From contig CAZXCU010000025.1 in NCBI GenBank assembly GCA_964639245.1, positions 1 to 53,578 on the forward strand: DNA of 53,578 nt. Direction: 5' to 3'. The position numbers and the translations under genes were made by a program. Under the pieces are notes generated by a model, which made no database searches, had not been told where the DNA came from, and was given only the letters and a program-made list of their open reading frames with translations. Numbering within the stretch: the stretch's first letter is position 1; every line of letters begins with the position of its first letter. This document shows positions 16,612 through 26,473 of the stretch, piece after piece. This DNA comes from SB15 sp964639245 (GTDB lineage Bacteria; Chloroflexota; Anaerolineae; Aggregatilineales; J027).

Positions 16612-17381
16612 TGCTCACAGCGCAAAATGTATCCTATCGTGTGAATGGTTCGTGGCTGGTCGAAAATATTGACCTGCGGGTACAGGTGGGTGAATTTTTA
16701 GCCCTCGTCGGCGCAAACGGGGCGGGCAAAAGTACCCTGCTCAAACTGCTGGCAGGCGATTTACCCCCTTCCAATGGTTCGGTCATGCTGCAAAACATCC
16801 CCCTCAAAAAATATGCCGCGCATGAATTGGCCTTGCAGCGTGCGATGATGGCACAGCAGGTGCAGGTCAGTTTTGATTTTACCGTGCAGGAAGTGGTTAT
16901 GATGGGACGGCATCCCCACATTCGTTTTGGGTCGGGCGAATCCAGACGGGATGCAGAAATCGTTCAGCAGGCGCTGGAAACCACCGAAACCGTCCATCTG
17001 AAACATCGGTTTTTCCCGACTCTTTCCGGCGGGGAACAAGCGCGTGTCACCTTAGCGCGGGTGCTGGCACAGGACACCCCCCTCATTTTGCTGGATGAAC
17101 CCACCGCCGCGCTGGATTTACGTCACCAGCAGTTGATGATGGGTTTGCTCAAAAACCTGACCGCACAGGGCAAAGCCATTGTCGCCATTGTGCATGATTT
17201 AAATTTAGCGGCGGGTTACGCGGACAAAATCGGGATTGTGCATGGTGGAAAACTGGTTCAACATGGCGCACCCGCCGATGTGCTGACCGAAGCAGTGTTA
17301 CAGGAAGTTTTTGCCCTGCCCGTCAAAGTCGTTGACCACCCCGCCCGCGACGGCAAATTGATTTTGCCACTTGGGTTATAA
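16611..17381 (+). CDS. hmuV: Heme/corrinoid ABC importer, ATP-binding protein
   Basis: A 256-residue ABC ATPase with Walker A GANGAGKST, signature LSGGEQARV, Walker B LILLDEPTAAL and the H-loop in IVHDLNLAA. It matches HmuV/BtuD/FecE-type ATPases. The ATG at 16611 shares its A with the permease stop codon, and the family fold begins there (MLTAQNVSYRV). It powers uptake through the preceding permease. The end of the gene, GGGTTATAAT, contains a perfect -10 hexamer at 17377-17382 that may serve the next genes. Confidence 0.92.
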   Translation: MLTAQNVSYRVNGSWLVENIDLRVQVGEFLALVGANGAGKSTLLKLLAGDLPPSNGSVMLQNIPLKKYAAHELALQRAMMAQQVQVSFDFTVQEVVMMGRHPHIRFGSGESRRDAEIVQQALETTETVHLKHRFFPTLSGGEQARVTLARVLAQDTPLILLDEPTAALDLRHQQLMMGLLKNLTAQGKAIVAIVHDLNLAAGYADKIGIVHGGKLVQHGAPADVLTEAVLQEVFALPVKVVDHPARDGKLILPLGL

Positions 17382-17399
17382 TAGAAAATAAAAACGCCT

Positions 17400-18590
17400 A
17401 TGATTACCCGTCTTGAAGCTCGCAATTACCGTTCCTTCCGTCACCTCAGCCAAAATTTGCAGGCATTTCAGGTACTCATCGGCCCCAACGCCAGTGGTAA
17501 ATCCACCCTGCTTGATTTGATCACGCTGATTTCAGACATTATCGCTGGGAAGCGTGTGGATGACATTCTCAATATCCGTTCGCAAAACTTTTATGACTTA
17601 ACATGGCAAAAACAATCCGATGCTTTTGCCATTGCGGTTGAAGTAGTCGTTCCACCCCAATTCAACGGCGGAACCCTTCGTTATGAAGCAGAAATCGGTC
17701 TCACGCAAAACGACATTGAACTTCTCCGTGAAAATTTATGGGTTCTCCCTGCCCCTTCAACTGCGCCTTCCACGAACATCCTCACCGAGAATGTGCCTGT
17801 GGGATGGAAAAATTTACTCCGCAAAACCAGCAGCAATTTTGGCGCGGACGCTGAGGTGTCTAGTCCCAATTTTTGGTCTGGCAAAAAAAATTCGTCGCTT
17901 GCATTTTTACCTTCACTGCTGACCCATGCCGATGACCGCCCGTATTTACCAATGGTCAACTGGTTCAGAATCTTTTTGGGTGAACGGGTTCAACCCATCC
18001 TACTTAATGTAGAGGCACTTCGTCAGCCCACCCAATCTACTTTTCATGAGATGCTCCAATCGGATGGTGGGAATTTACCCACCCTCATCCAACATTTACA
18101 GCAAAAATATCCTGAGCATTTCCAAGACTGGCTGCGGCATGTCCAAGTGGCCTTGCCCGAACTGGAAAATGTGCGCGTTTTTGAGCGCCCCGAAGAACGC
18201 AGCCGTTACTTATTGGTAAAATACACCTCTGGGCTAGAAGTACCCGCTTGGGTCGTTTCGGATGGTACACTGCGCTTGTTAGCCTTGACTGCCCTTGCCT
18301 ATAGTCCCGTTTCCGAAGGTGTTTACTTGATAGATGAGCCGGAAAACGGCATCCATCCCCGTATTGTAGAAGTCATGTATCAACCCCTTCAATTTGTTTA
18401 TGGGGCGCAAGTCCTCATCGCAACCCACTCGACAGAAATCGTTAGCCTTCTTAAACCACACCATATTTTATTTTTTACCAAAAACGATGGGGTGCAAATC
18501 ATACGCGGCGATGAACACCCCTTGTTGCAATCGCCCGACGGCACATCGACCCTTTCAATGTTGTTTGCGGGGGGTGCATTCGTTCGATGA
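17400..18590 (+). CDS. AAA_21/OLD-like ATPase, second ATPase-TOPRIM pair
   Basis: This 396-residue ATPase has Walker A GPNASGKS at 28-35, VVSDGTLRLLALTALAY as the signature-like block, Walker B VYLIDEPENGIHP and a histidine switch in IATHSTEIVSLL. It is not closely similar to the ATPase at 10215-11312 outside these motifs. It starts 18 bases after hmuV with no clear Shine-Dalgarno; a TATAAT across the hmuV stop could give a very short leader. The partner gene overlaps its stop (ATGA). From memory, the pair resembles ATPase and small-partner genes annotated in some methylation-associated defence systems (MAD3/MAD4-like). I cannot verify that here, and no methyltransferase is next to it. Confidence 0.82.
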   Translation: MITRLEARNYRSFRHLSQNLQAFQVLIGPNASGKSTLLDLITLISDIIAGKRVDDILNIRSQNFYDLTWQKQSDAFAIAVEVVVPPQFNGGTLRYEAEIGLTQNDIELLRENLWVLPAPSTAPSTNILTENVPVGWKNLLRKTSSNFGADAEVSSPNFWSGKKNSSLAFLPSLLTHADDRPYLPMVNWFRIFLGERVQPILLNVEALRQPTQSTFHEMLQSDGGNLPTLIQHLQQKYPEHFQDWLRHVQVALPELENVRVFERPEERSRYLLVKYTSGLEVPAWVVSDGTLRLLALTALAYSPVSEGVYLIDEPENGIHPRIVEVMYQPLQFVYGAQVLIATHSTEIVSLLKPHHILFFTKNDGVQIIRGDEHPLLQSPDGTSTLSMLFAGGAFVR

Positions 18591-19201
18591 ATGACCTGCT
18601 TATCCTTGTGGCTGACCTCGATATGGAACAAGCGCTGCATGGTATCTTAGCACGGTGGCAAAGTCTCCAGATTCGCCCCATCCATTACACTATTCAAAAA
18701 CATCCCAACCGTGACGCAGGCTGCCGCACTACCGCCCATGCTTTTTTGCGTCCATTTCGTCATGCGTTTCGCTATTCACTGGTCATATTTGATTATGAAG
18801 GCAGTGGGCATGAACACAAAAAGGTCTCGCAAATCCGCGCAGAGGTGCAGGAGTTATTGGATAAAAATGGCTGGGAAAATCGGAATGAGGTTGTTATCAT
18901 CCAACCAGAATTGGAGGCTTGGATTTGGAGTGATTCACCCCATGTAGAGACCTGCTTAAGGTGGGGTCATTCGCAAATGCCCCTCAAAAACTGGCTTATC
19001 CAACAAGGATTATGGGAGAAGGATGCGGCAAAACCTCATGCACCCAAAGAAGCCCTGTTGACGACCCTTGCCCAAAAGCAACGCAAGCCTTCCCCTGCAA
19101 TCTACCATCAGCTTGCCAGCCAAGTTTCCTTCAAACGCTGCACCGATGAAAGTTTCCAGAAGTTAGTCACGACCCTACAAACATGGTTTAGTGAAACATA
19201 A
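18587..19201 (+). CDS. TOPRIM-like small partner of AAA ATPase (DUF4276-related layout)
   Basis: The 204-residue protein shows three acidic blocks in the order expected of DUF4276-like TOPRIM proteins: LLILVADLDMEQAL near the start, SLVIFDYEGSGHE near 65, and IIQPELEAWIWSDSPHVE near 105. The final third (SFKRCTDESFQKLVTTLQTWF) is a conserved-looking tail. The start codon overlaps the ATPase stop by four bases. An RNase or DNase role is inferred only from the fold analogy. From memory it may match proteins annotated MAD4, which would need a database search. A bidirectional hairpin follows. Confidence 0.75.
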   Translation: MNDLLILVADLDMEQALHGILARWQSLQIRPIHYTIQKHPNRDAGCRTTAHAFLRPFRHAFRYSLVIFDYEGSGHEHKKVSQIRAEVQELLDKNGWENRNEVVIIQPELEAWIWSDSPHVETCLRWGHSQMPLKNWLIQQGLWEKDAAKPHAPKEALLTTLAQKQRKPSPAIYHQLASQVSFKRCTDESFQKLVTTLQTWFSET

Positions 19202-19225
19202 GTGTGCAATTTAAACTAATAAAAT

Positions 19226-19253
19226 CTCCCTCCCCACTGATTTGAGGAGGGAG
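19226..19253. terminator. Hairpin terminator between convergent genes
   Basis: CTCCCTCC (19226-19233) pairs with GGAGGGAG (19246-19253). On the minus strand it is followed by ATTTTATT, so it best serves the kinase gene, and it may also stop the plus-strand ATPase/TOPRIM transcript. Confidence 0.65.
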
Positions 19254-19266
19254 CAAACGCAAATTG

Positions 19267-22200
19267 TTACTCCGCTACCGCCGCGCAGTCCGCCGATTCA
19301 ATTTTGTATTGCGCCTGCTGGTCACAATCCAGCGTCAAAATGAAGCGGTTGTCCTCTGCCCAACCAATGAGTTCATCGACGGAACGCGCAATCAACCACA
19401 CCCGCGCTGTCATATCGTTTGAGCCAGACACCGCCAATTCACCATCTGGACTAAACGCAATCGTGTTCACCCAATCGGTATGTTCCTCAAAACGACGAAT
19501 TTCCGTCCCCGTGGCAACTTCCCACAGCCGAATATCGGTATCCGCCGCGCCGGAAATAGCAAATTGCCCGTCCGCACTGATGTCTACCGTGTTGACCTGC
19601 CCGGTATGCCCGATGAATGACCGAATGAATGCGCCTGTGGCAACTTCCCACAGCCGCAAACTGCTGTCTTTGGAACCGGAAAGCACCCACAGATTATCTT
19701 CGCTAAATCCTGCATCGGTGACATCGCTACTGTGTCCGACCAACTCATGAATCAATGCGCCCGTTTCAAAATCCCACAGGCGAAGCGTCCCATCTGCCGA
19801 ACCAGACAGGATAATTTTTCCATCGGAGGTAATGTCCACCGCGTTGACCGCTTTGGTGTGGCCTGTCAACCGTTGGACTTCCTCACCTGTTTCAACATCC
19901 CAGACGCGCACATAGCCATCTCCCGCCCCGGTGATAATGAATTTTTCATCCGGCGTAAAAACAACGCTGTAGACCCGTCCGCCATGTCCTTCCCCTTCAT
20001 ACGGCACAAGGCTGTTGTCTTCTTGGCGACGCGAGGCTTCTTCCTCATTCGCTTCGGCACGGGTCAGCGGGGTTCCGAACTGGCGCACTTGGCTGCCATC
20101 GCTTAAATCCCATAAAATCACCGTTCGATCCCACGAGGCAGACACCGCCAGCGTGCCATCGGTGTTAAAAGCGACATCATCAATCGTATCGAGATGTCCT
20201 TCCAGTGTCAGCATCGTTTCGCCGGTTGCCGCTTCCCAGTAGCGCACCGAGTTATCGCTGTCGTCACGGTTCAAATTGCCGGAGGTGGACAGGATAAATT
20301 CACCATCCGGGCTAAATTCAATGCCCCAGACAAAATCATCATGGTCGGTGTAGCGCACCGTTTCTGCCCCGAAGCCTAAATCATACAACCGGATACTCGT
20401 ATCAAGGGGTGTTTGATTCAAATTGCCCGCGCCCACCAGAATTTGTGAGCCATCATCGCTCAACCCCACCGCCAGCACACGGTCATCATGCCCATCAAAA
20501 CGCTGCACCTGCAAGCCCGTCGCTAAATCCCAGATTCGCACGGTGCGGTCATTTCCCGCCGAAATCATGCGTTTCCCGTCCGGCAAAAAGAACAGGCTGT
20601 TAATCACATCGGTATGCCCGAAGTAACGGCGGGTTTCGAGTCCGGTGCTGATGTTATACAGGCGGAGCGTCCCACTGTTGACCGAATCCCACACCCCGGA
20701 CACGACAAATTGAGCATCGGGGCTAAAGTCCACGCTGCGTACCCACCCTTCATGCGGGTTGCTGATGAAAATTTGCTGCTCATTGGGTTCGGTAGACGGG
20801 TCGTCCTCCAGCGTAATATCCCAGACGCGCATGGTGCGGTCTAAGCTGCCCGCCCCCGACACAATCCAAGTATCATTTTCACCAGAGGCAAATTTCGCTT
20901 CAAAAATCGCGCCACTATGCCCGCGAATGACCTGCACTTCTTCGCCCGTTTCAGGATTCCACAAGCGGAGCGAGGCATCGGGGGACTCCTGGGTATTGCT
21001 GCTCGTCCCGGAAGCGCTTACCAATAAACTACCATCGGTGTTAAAATCCACACTGTTGACAATATCTTGATGCCCTTCGAGGAGATGAACTTGTTCGCCC
21101 GTTGCCACTTCCCACAAAATGACGGTCATATCGCTGGAAGCCGTTGCTAGGAGCGTGCCATCGGGACTAAACGCCACATCATTGATTCGCGCTTCGTGGG
21201 CTTGCCAACTGCGAATTTCTTGGCCCGTCGTTAAATCCCACAGCACGACCATCCCGTTGTCATGCGATGACGCGCCAATAGTCGCATCGGGGTTAAACGC
21301 AACATCCGTCGAGGACGATTGAATATCCATCCGATAGCGCACACCCGGCGCATAGGCGGTTTCTGCCAAGACACGCTGCACTTCCGGCAGGGGCGGGTTA
21401 AAAATCCCACTCGATTCTAAGGCTAATTTTAAACCCAAGTTCGGGTCATATTCATTTAAGGCATTCCGCGCATTGGCAACCAGCGCCAGACTTTGCACTT
21501 CGTTAGCACGTTCTTCGGCAATTTCTTGCTGTTCTACCGCCCGTGCTTCGTTGTCCTGCGCTTCGGCACGTTGCTGGAAGGCCAGCACCGCCAGCACCGA
21601 GGCAATCACCGCCCCGATAATCGAAACAATTGCCAGCGCCCGCAAAAACCGACGCGAACGCTCCTCTAATTGTTGTTCGCGTTCTTGCCGTTCCTGTTCC
21701 AGCCGTTCCTGTGCCAAACGTTCGGCAATACTCGCTTTGAGATATTCGGCCTCCTCGCCCGTCAGCGCAAGGTCAGTTGTCGTTGCCCATTCTTCCAACT
21801 GCACAAGGCGCGTGCCGGATGCCAAGAAACTGCGGTCACGGTTGGCGGTTGACCATTCGTGCGCGGCAGAAATCAAACGGCGCTGGGTACGAAGTTCCTC
21901 GCGTTTGTCGTTAATCCAATCGCGCAGCCGTTCCCACTGGCGAATCAGTGCTTCGTGCGCCACTTCCACCGTATTTTCACGGGTGCTGGGGTCACGGTCA
22001 AAGGTGAGCAAGCGGTACTGCCCGAACTGGTCTAAGACATGCTGTAAGGATTTTTCATCCATACTCAGCGAATTTAATTCGGCTTGCAGCACACGTCGAC
22101 GGGTATCTTCTGTCCCTTCACCGAGCGTCACCAAGCGCAAAAACAATTGACGGGCGGCGGCTTTTTCGGCCTCGTTCATGCTGGTATAAATTTCTTCGGC

Positions 22201-23997
22201 ACGCCGCGCCAGCGCCCCCGATACCCCGCCCGTATCCTGATAGGCTTTGAGGGTCAGGTTGCGTCCTTCGCGCCGTTCAAAAAGTTCCGTCAGCGCATAT
22301 TGTAAAAGCGGCAGTGCGCCGGGTTGTTCGCCCACATCCTCCGCGATGGCCTGCGCCAACCCGCGTTCCAAGCTCAACCCCACCCGTTCCGCCGGACGGG
22401 AGATGGATTCAATTAATTCTTCCGGCGCAAGCGGCAGCACCACTTCGGTACGTTTCCGCATGGCGTTGCCAAATTCGGCATAAAACAGGGGTTTGTCGTA
22501 AAAATCCGCCCGCAAGGTGATAATTAATCGCAAACGGCTGCGCGGGTCGGTGATGGCACGAATCAGCGCTTTGAGGAAATTCAGCCGCACTTCCTCATCC
22601 TCGACCAGTGTAAAAACTTCCTCAAACTGGTCAATCACCAAGAGGAGTTCGGTATCGGCATCATCCGGCAGCACGCGCTTAATCGCCCGCAGCAACCCTG
22701 TTTCATCTTCTTTTAGCTGACTCAACAAACTGGCAGGCGGATTAATGGCGATTCGCAGCAGCGCCGCTTCTAATTCCTCAAACGGATAGCCCCCCGGCAC
22801 CATTTCGACCACAAACCACTTGCGCGAACGGGGCAGTTTGCCGTTGCGAATGGCGGGCAGCAACCCGGCTTTGACCACGCTGGATTTCCCACTGCCACTT
22901 GGCCCGACCACCGCCAAAAACCGCGCAAAGTCGGCTTCTTCCTGCATCCGCTCCAACAATTGGTTGACCAGCGCTCCCCGCCCGTAAAAATCGAGTGCAT
23001 CGGCTTCTTGGAAAGCCCGCAACCCTTTATAGGGATTTTCCGGTTCGGGGAGTTCAATGCGATACGCTGAATCCGAACCTGTTGCCAGTGTCACTGTTGC
23101 TTCTTCGGCATCAATCATGGTCATTTGACCAAAACTTCCCCCCAAACGCACCTGAGTTTCGGCTGTTGAAGAGGAAATCGCCTTGCGGTAGGCAGAAGCC
23201 ATTTTTAAGACATTGGGAAAACGAGCCGAGGGATCTTTGGCGGTGGCCTGCTGGATAATCATTTCCACCGCTTCGGGGACTTCGGGCTTGAGATTGCGAA
23301 TGTCCGGCAGGGGTTCATTGACCTGTTTAATCAGCAGCGCCGACAGCCCGGCGTTGGCAAAGGGTTTTTCACCCGTGAGCATTTCATACAGCACAATGCC
23401 CAAACTATAAATGTCACTCTGGGGGGTGACATCTTCGGCCTTGACCTGTTCCGGTGACAAATACGCCGGCGACCCCACTACCGACCCGGCAATCGTCGCA
23501 GCCATATCGGTACTCGTGCCTAAATCTTTGGCAATCCCGAAGTCGGCTAAATAATTGTTGCCCTGCTCGTCGCGCAAAATATTAGCCGGTTTCAAATCGC
23601 GGTGAATTACCCCGTTTTGGTGGGCAATCGCCAAAGCAGACGCAATCTGGTCGAGTACATGTGAGGCTTCTTCTAGCGACAAAGGCTTTTCGATAATAAC
23701 TTCCCGCAAACTTCCCCCACGAAACAAGCGCATCACCAAAAATGCGCTGTTCGGTTCACGCCAATAGTCATACAGGGGCGTAATATAGGGATGTTCCAAA
23801 CGGGCTACCAGCTGGGCTTCCGCCTCAAAACGACGGATAAAATCGGGATGGTTGGCGTACTGCGGCAGCACAATCTTGACCGCCACTTCGCGCTTGACCA
23901 GCGTTTGCACCGCCCGATAGACCGCGCCAAAGCTGCCCGCCCCAATTTTTTCTTTCAGTTCGTACCCTTTAATAAGTTGTCCTGTCAAATCATCCAT
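19267..23997 (-). CDS. Ser/Thr protein kinase - nSTAND - 14x WD40 protein
   Basis: The 1576-residue protein begins with a Hanks-type kinase (about 11-275): GAGSFGAV glycine loop at 19-26, catalytic K41, HRDLKPAN from 132 and DFG at 152-154, all intact. After NPYKGLRAFQEAD comes an nSTAND NTPase with Walker A GPSGSGKS at 365-372 and a Walker B VIDQFEEV. A coiled, Glu/Arg-rich segment leads to one membrane helix (LRALAIVSIIGAVIASVLAVLAF split at about 800). The rest carries fourteen WD40 units, enough for two seven-bladed propellers, which would lie outside the membrane. The protein probably couples an external signal to phosphorylation inside the cell; ligand and target are unknown. It stands alone between two converging or diverging neighbours. 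Confidence 0.93.
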   Translation of the reverse strand: MDDLTGQLIKGYELKEKIGAGSFGAVYRAVQTLVKREVAVKIVLPQYANHPDFIRRFEAEAQLVARLEHPYITPLYDYWREPNSAFLVMRLFRGGSLREVIIEKPLSLEEASHVLDQIASALAIAHQNGVIHRDLKPANILRDEQGNNYLADFGIAKDLGTSTDMAATIAGSVVGSPAYLSPEQVKAEDVTPQSDIYSLGIVLYEMLTGEKPFANAGLSALLIKQVNEPLPDIRNLKPEVPEAVEMIIQQATAKDPSARFPNVLKMASAYRKAISSSTAETQVRLGGSFGQMTMIDAEEATVTLATGSDSAYRIELPEPENPYKGLRAFQEADALDFYGRGALVNQLLERMQEEADFARFLAVVGPSGSGKSSVVKAGLLPAIRNGKLPRSRKWFVVEMVPGGYPFEELEAALLRIAINPPASLLSQLKEDETGLLRAIKRVLPDDADTELLLVIDQFEEVFTLVEDEEVRLNFLKALIRAITDPRSRLRLIITLRADFYDKPLFYAEFGNAMRKRTEVVLPLAPEELIESISRPAERVGLSLERGLAQAIAEDVGEQPGALPLLQYALTELFERREGRNLTLKAYQDTGGVSGALARRAEEIYTSMNEAEKAAARQLFLRLVTLGEGTEDTRRRVLQAELNSLSMDEKSLQHVLDQFGQYRLLTFDRDPSTRENTVEVAHEALIRQWERLRDWINDKREELRTQRRLISAAHEWSTANRDRSFLASGTRLVQLEEWATTTDLALTGEEAEYLKASIAERLAQERLEQERQEREQQLEERSRRFLRALAIVSIIGAVIASVLAVLAFQQRAEAQDNEARAVEQQEIAEERANEVQSLALVANARNALNEYDPNLGLKLALESSGIFNPPLPEVQRVLAETAYAPGVRYRMDIQSSSTDVAFNPDATIGASSHDNGMVVLWDLTTGQEIRSWQAHEARINDVAFSPDGTLLATASSDMTVILWEVATGEQVHLLEGHQDIVNSVDFNTDGSLLVSASGTSSNTQESPDASLRLWNPETGEEVQVIRGHSGAIFEAKFASGENDTWIVSGAGSLDRTMRVWDITLEDDPSTEPNEQQIFISNPHEGWVRSVDFSPDAQFVVSGVWDSVNSGTLRLYNISTGLETRRYFGHTDVINSLFFLPDGKRMISAGNDRTVRIWDLATGLQVQRFDGHDDRVLAVGLSDDGSQILVGAGNLNQTPLDTSIRLYDLGFGAETVRYTDHDDFVWGIEFSPDGEFILSTSGNLNRDDSDNSVRYWEAATGETMLTLEGHLDTIDDVAFNTDGTLAVSASWDRTVILWDLSDGSQVRQFGTPLTRAEANEEEASRRQEDNSLVPYEGEGHGGRVYSVVFTPDEKFIITGAGDGYVRVWDVETGEEVQRLTGHTKAVNAVDITSDGKIILSGSADGTLRLWDFETGALIHELVGHSSDVTDAGFSEDNLWVLSGSKDSSLRLWEVATGAFIRSFIGHTGQVNTVDISADGQFAISGAADTDIRLWEVATGTEIRRFEEHTDWVNTIAFSPDGELAVSGSNDMTARVWLIARSVDELIGWAEDNRFILTLDCDQQAQYKIESADCAAVAE

Positions 23998-24082
23998 TTT
24001 TCACCCACGACGTTTCTGCGTAATCCAGCCTTTTTTATGCAGCCGATAAATTGATTACAATAGAGCAAAAAAAGGTTGGACG

Positions 24083-24739
24083 ATGAAGGCATTGCTGTAT
24101 CTGTTTCTGGTTTGTGTCACAGTTTACTACATTCATCCCGTTCGCGCACAGACTTCGTGTGAACTGCCTGTGAATTATTTAGAAAAAATTTCGGAAGACA
24201 TTTCTTCCTATGGCACACAAATCGGAGCGCTCAACACCGCAGATGCCGCCGAACTCGGTGATTTTTATATTGAACTGTACGAAGCCCGCCAAACTTATGC
24301 CGATCTCACCACCCAGCTACCCACCTGCGGATTGCGCTTACACGCGCTGTTGATTGGACTCATGGCAGATATGCAGGATCTGGTTGGTCTGGCGATTGTG
24401 GCGCTGCTGAACCCGGACGGCGTAGACATTTACATCGAAAAACTCAATGCCCTAACCACCCGTATTGGCACACTCGAACCGCTGATTCAAGAAGAAATCG
24501 CCCTTTTGAAGCAGGACAACGCCACCCTCATCCTCTCCACCCGCTACGTGGGTACAGAAGCGCTCAATGTGCGCGGGGGGCCGGGGCCACAGTATGAAAG
24601 TCTGGGGGTGCTGCTGGAAGGCACGGCGGTTGAGGTCATCGCGCTTGACCTAGACGCGAATGGGGATACATGGTACAAAATTTATTTTGAGGATAGCACA
24701 GGCTGGGTTTTTGGCAATTTTACCCGCGCTAATCCCTAA
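24083..24739 (+). CDS. Secreted bacterial SH3-domain protein
   Basis: A 218-residue protein with a signal peptide (MKALLYLFLVCVTVYYIHPVRAQ). The middle is helical (about 25-150, AADLGDF and EARQTYADL type). The C-terminus (about 150-218) is a bacterial SH3 domain with the typical ALNVRGGPGPQYESLGVL block. Such domains often bind cell-wall peptides or metals. It is divergently placed from the kinase gene, 85 bases away, and precedes a GT87-like membrane protein by 15 bases, probably in one operon. Confidence 0.85.
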   Translation: MKALLYLFLVCVTVYYIHPVRAQTSCELPVNYLEKISEDISSYGTQIGALNTADAAELGDFYIELYEARQTYADLTTQLPTCGLRLHALLIGLMADMQDLVGLAIVALLNPDGVDIYIEKLNALTTRIGTLEPLIQEEIALLKQDNATLILSTRYVGTEALNVRGGPGPQYESLGVLLEGTAVEVIALDLDANGDTWYKIYFEDSTGWVFGNFTRANP

Positions 24740-24754
24740 GAGAAAGAATATACA

Positions 24755-25927
24755 ATGGAGTTATTTTTCCAGAAATACCGTGTCGAAATCATGCTGGCAA
24801 CCGCTTGTTTCGTGGCGGGTATCATGATTAGCTTCTCCGGCATGTTTCATTACAACGATTATGATTGGATTCAGATTCATCGTGGCCCGGCAGAAATTTT
24901 AAAAGGCAATGACCCTTTCGTGCCATCGCGGGATACGTATTATGGCACTTTTAACCCGCCACATCTGCTGGTGGTGGGGCAACCATGGATTTTAGGCTCG
25001 CTGGAAATCTGGATTCTCACGATGGTCTGGTCGGTGGGAATGCTGTGTGTGGTCACCCGCCGTCCTTATGCCGCTTTGTATCTGCTGAGTACCCCCTTTT
25101 TGATTTATGGCGTTGCCATCGCCAATGTGGGGATTCAATGCAGCGCCATCGGCATGTCCCTGTTGTGGTTGGCGCAGAATCTGAAGGGCTGGAAACACGC
25201 CTTTGTCATCGCGTGGGCCTATGGTCTGCTGACCGTTAAACCGCAAATGACCGGACTCATTTTGCCCCTGCATTTTTTCTGGATGTACTTACAGGGACGC
25301 AGTTTCCGCGAACTGCGACAGGTGGTGATGGTGTGCATCGGGTTGCTGTTCATCCTCCCGACGATTATTGCGTTTATCACTGCGCTGGCTTTTCAGGGAG
25401 AATATCGTTTTATCTGGTGGAATTGGTTCGACGGCGTTTTTTTCCGCGATTACGACCAGATTCACATCAACGAACGGGATTACGAGTCGTTTTTCAATAA
25501 ATTTGGTTTTTTCGGGTCGCTCGTGCTGACCTATTTTCTCGCACAGGTTTTTATCCGACGCTGGAATCCCGCCCAAAAACGCAATCCGTTGCAGTGGGAT
25601 TGGACACAGTACCAGTTGACCGATGTTTTTCAACTGGGAACTTCCCTGCTGGTTATCTGGATGATTTACCCGGACAGCACCATCGTCGGGTTGACATGGC
25701 TGCTCACCTTCCGCCCATCGCAAATTGTTTCTTATATTTTCATTGTGTGGTGGTTGGCAATCTGGCTGTTCCCCTCAGAAACGATTTTTAATTTTGGTTT
25801 TATCCCTGTTCAGGCCTACTATCTAATTCCGATTATGCTGGCTTTTGCGGAGGGGCGCATGGCACAAAAAATGCCGTCAGGTGCGGCTGACCCCGTATTA
25901 GTGCCTCATGCGGAGGATGCCGCATAA
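24755..25927 (+). CDS. GT87-like (DUF2029) polytopic membrane protein
   Basis: This 390-residue protein has about nine to ten membrane spans. An early extracytoplasmic loop contains DWIQIHRGPAEILKGNDPF, and a later loop has TVKPQMTGLILPLHF. This fits the GT-C-fold family GT87, which transfers polyprenyl-phosphate-linked sugars. An acceptor cannot be predicted. AGAAAG lies upstream of the ATG, and the gene follows the SH3 gene closely. Confidence 0.7.
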   Translation: MELFFQKYRVEIMLATACFVAGIMISFSGMFHYNDYDWIQIHRGPAEILKGNDPFVPSRDTYYGTFNPPHLLVVGQPWILGSLEIWILTMVWSVGMLCVVTRRPYAALYLLSTPFLIYGVAIANVGIQCSAIGMSLLWLAQNLKGWKHAFVIAWAYGLLTVKPQMTGLILPLHFFWMYLQGRSFRELRQVVMVCIGLLFILPTIIAFITALAFQGEYRFIWWNWFDGVFFRDYDQIHINERDYESFFNKFGFFGSLVLTYFLAQVFIRRWNPAQKRNPLQWDWTQYQLTDVFQLGTSLLVIWMIYPDSTIVGLTWLLTFRPSQIVSYIFIVWWLAIWLFPSETIFNFGFIPVQAYYLIPIMLAFAEGRMAQKMPSGAADPVLVPHAEDAA

Positions 25928-25977
25928 TCGCAGTTACGATTTGTAGGCTGTTGGAGAGCAGAAAAAGGAGCAAGGTG

Positions 25978-26433
25978 ATGACAGCAGAAAAATCCAACCT
26001 GAAGCGGATGGATAACATGGGCATTGTGGTCGAATCGCTTGATGAGGCCATCGCTTTTTTCACCGAACTTGGCCTGACGCTCGAAGGGCGGGCGATGGTC
26101 GAAGGAGAATGGGCAGGGCGCGTCACCGGACTGGGCAACCAGCGCGTCGAGATCGCTATGATGGTCACGCCCGATGGTCACAGCCGACTCGAACTTTCAC
26201 GTTTTCTTATCCCGTCCGTCGTGGCTGATCATCGCAATGCTCCCGTGAACGCGCTCGGATACCTGCGTGTCATGTTCGCCGTGGAGGATCTCGACGAGAC
26301 ACTCGCTCGACTCCGTAAACATGGGGCGCAGCTCGTCGGTGAAGTGGTTCAGTACGCGGACTCGTATCGGCTTTGTTATATTCGCGGCCCCGAAGGACTT
26401 CTCATCGGGCTGGCCCAAGAAACCACAACTTGA
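25978..26433 (+). CDS. VOC (glyoxalase/dioxygenase) superfamily protein
   Basis: A 151-residue protein with the paired beta-alpha-beta-beta-beta layout of the VOC fold: LKRMDNMGIVVESLDEAIAFF at the start and YLRVMFAVEDLDETLARLRKHG in the second half, with E in the last strand region (RGPEGLLIGLAQE). Function is open: glyoxalase, antibiotic-binding or dioxygenase-like. The ATG at 25978 is preceded by AGGAG with ideal spacing; the longer frame from 25951 is not needed. Codon use looks more GC-rich than its neighbours, and two MITE-like elements follow, so recent acquisition is possible. Confidence 0.82.
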   Translation: MTAEKSNLKRMDNMGIVVESLDEAIAFFTELGLTLEGRAMVEGEWAGRVTGLGNQRVEIAMMVTPDGHSRLELSRFLIPSVVADHRNAPVNALGYLRVMFAVEDLDETLARLRKHGAQLVGEVVQYADSYRLCYIRGPEGLLIGLAQETTT

Positions 26434-26473
26434 AGCTGGAAGCCGCGTTCGCCGTGCATAACCCTATTGAATA

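Noticed and set aside
19267..23997. Separate genes for kinase and WD40 protein
   Set aside because: The frame is uninterrupted through kinase, STAND, membrane helix and propellers, and fusions of this kind are common in this type of bacterium.
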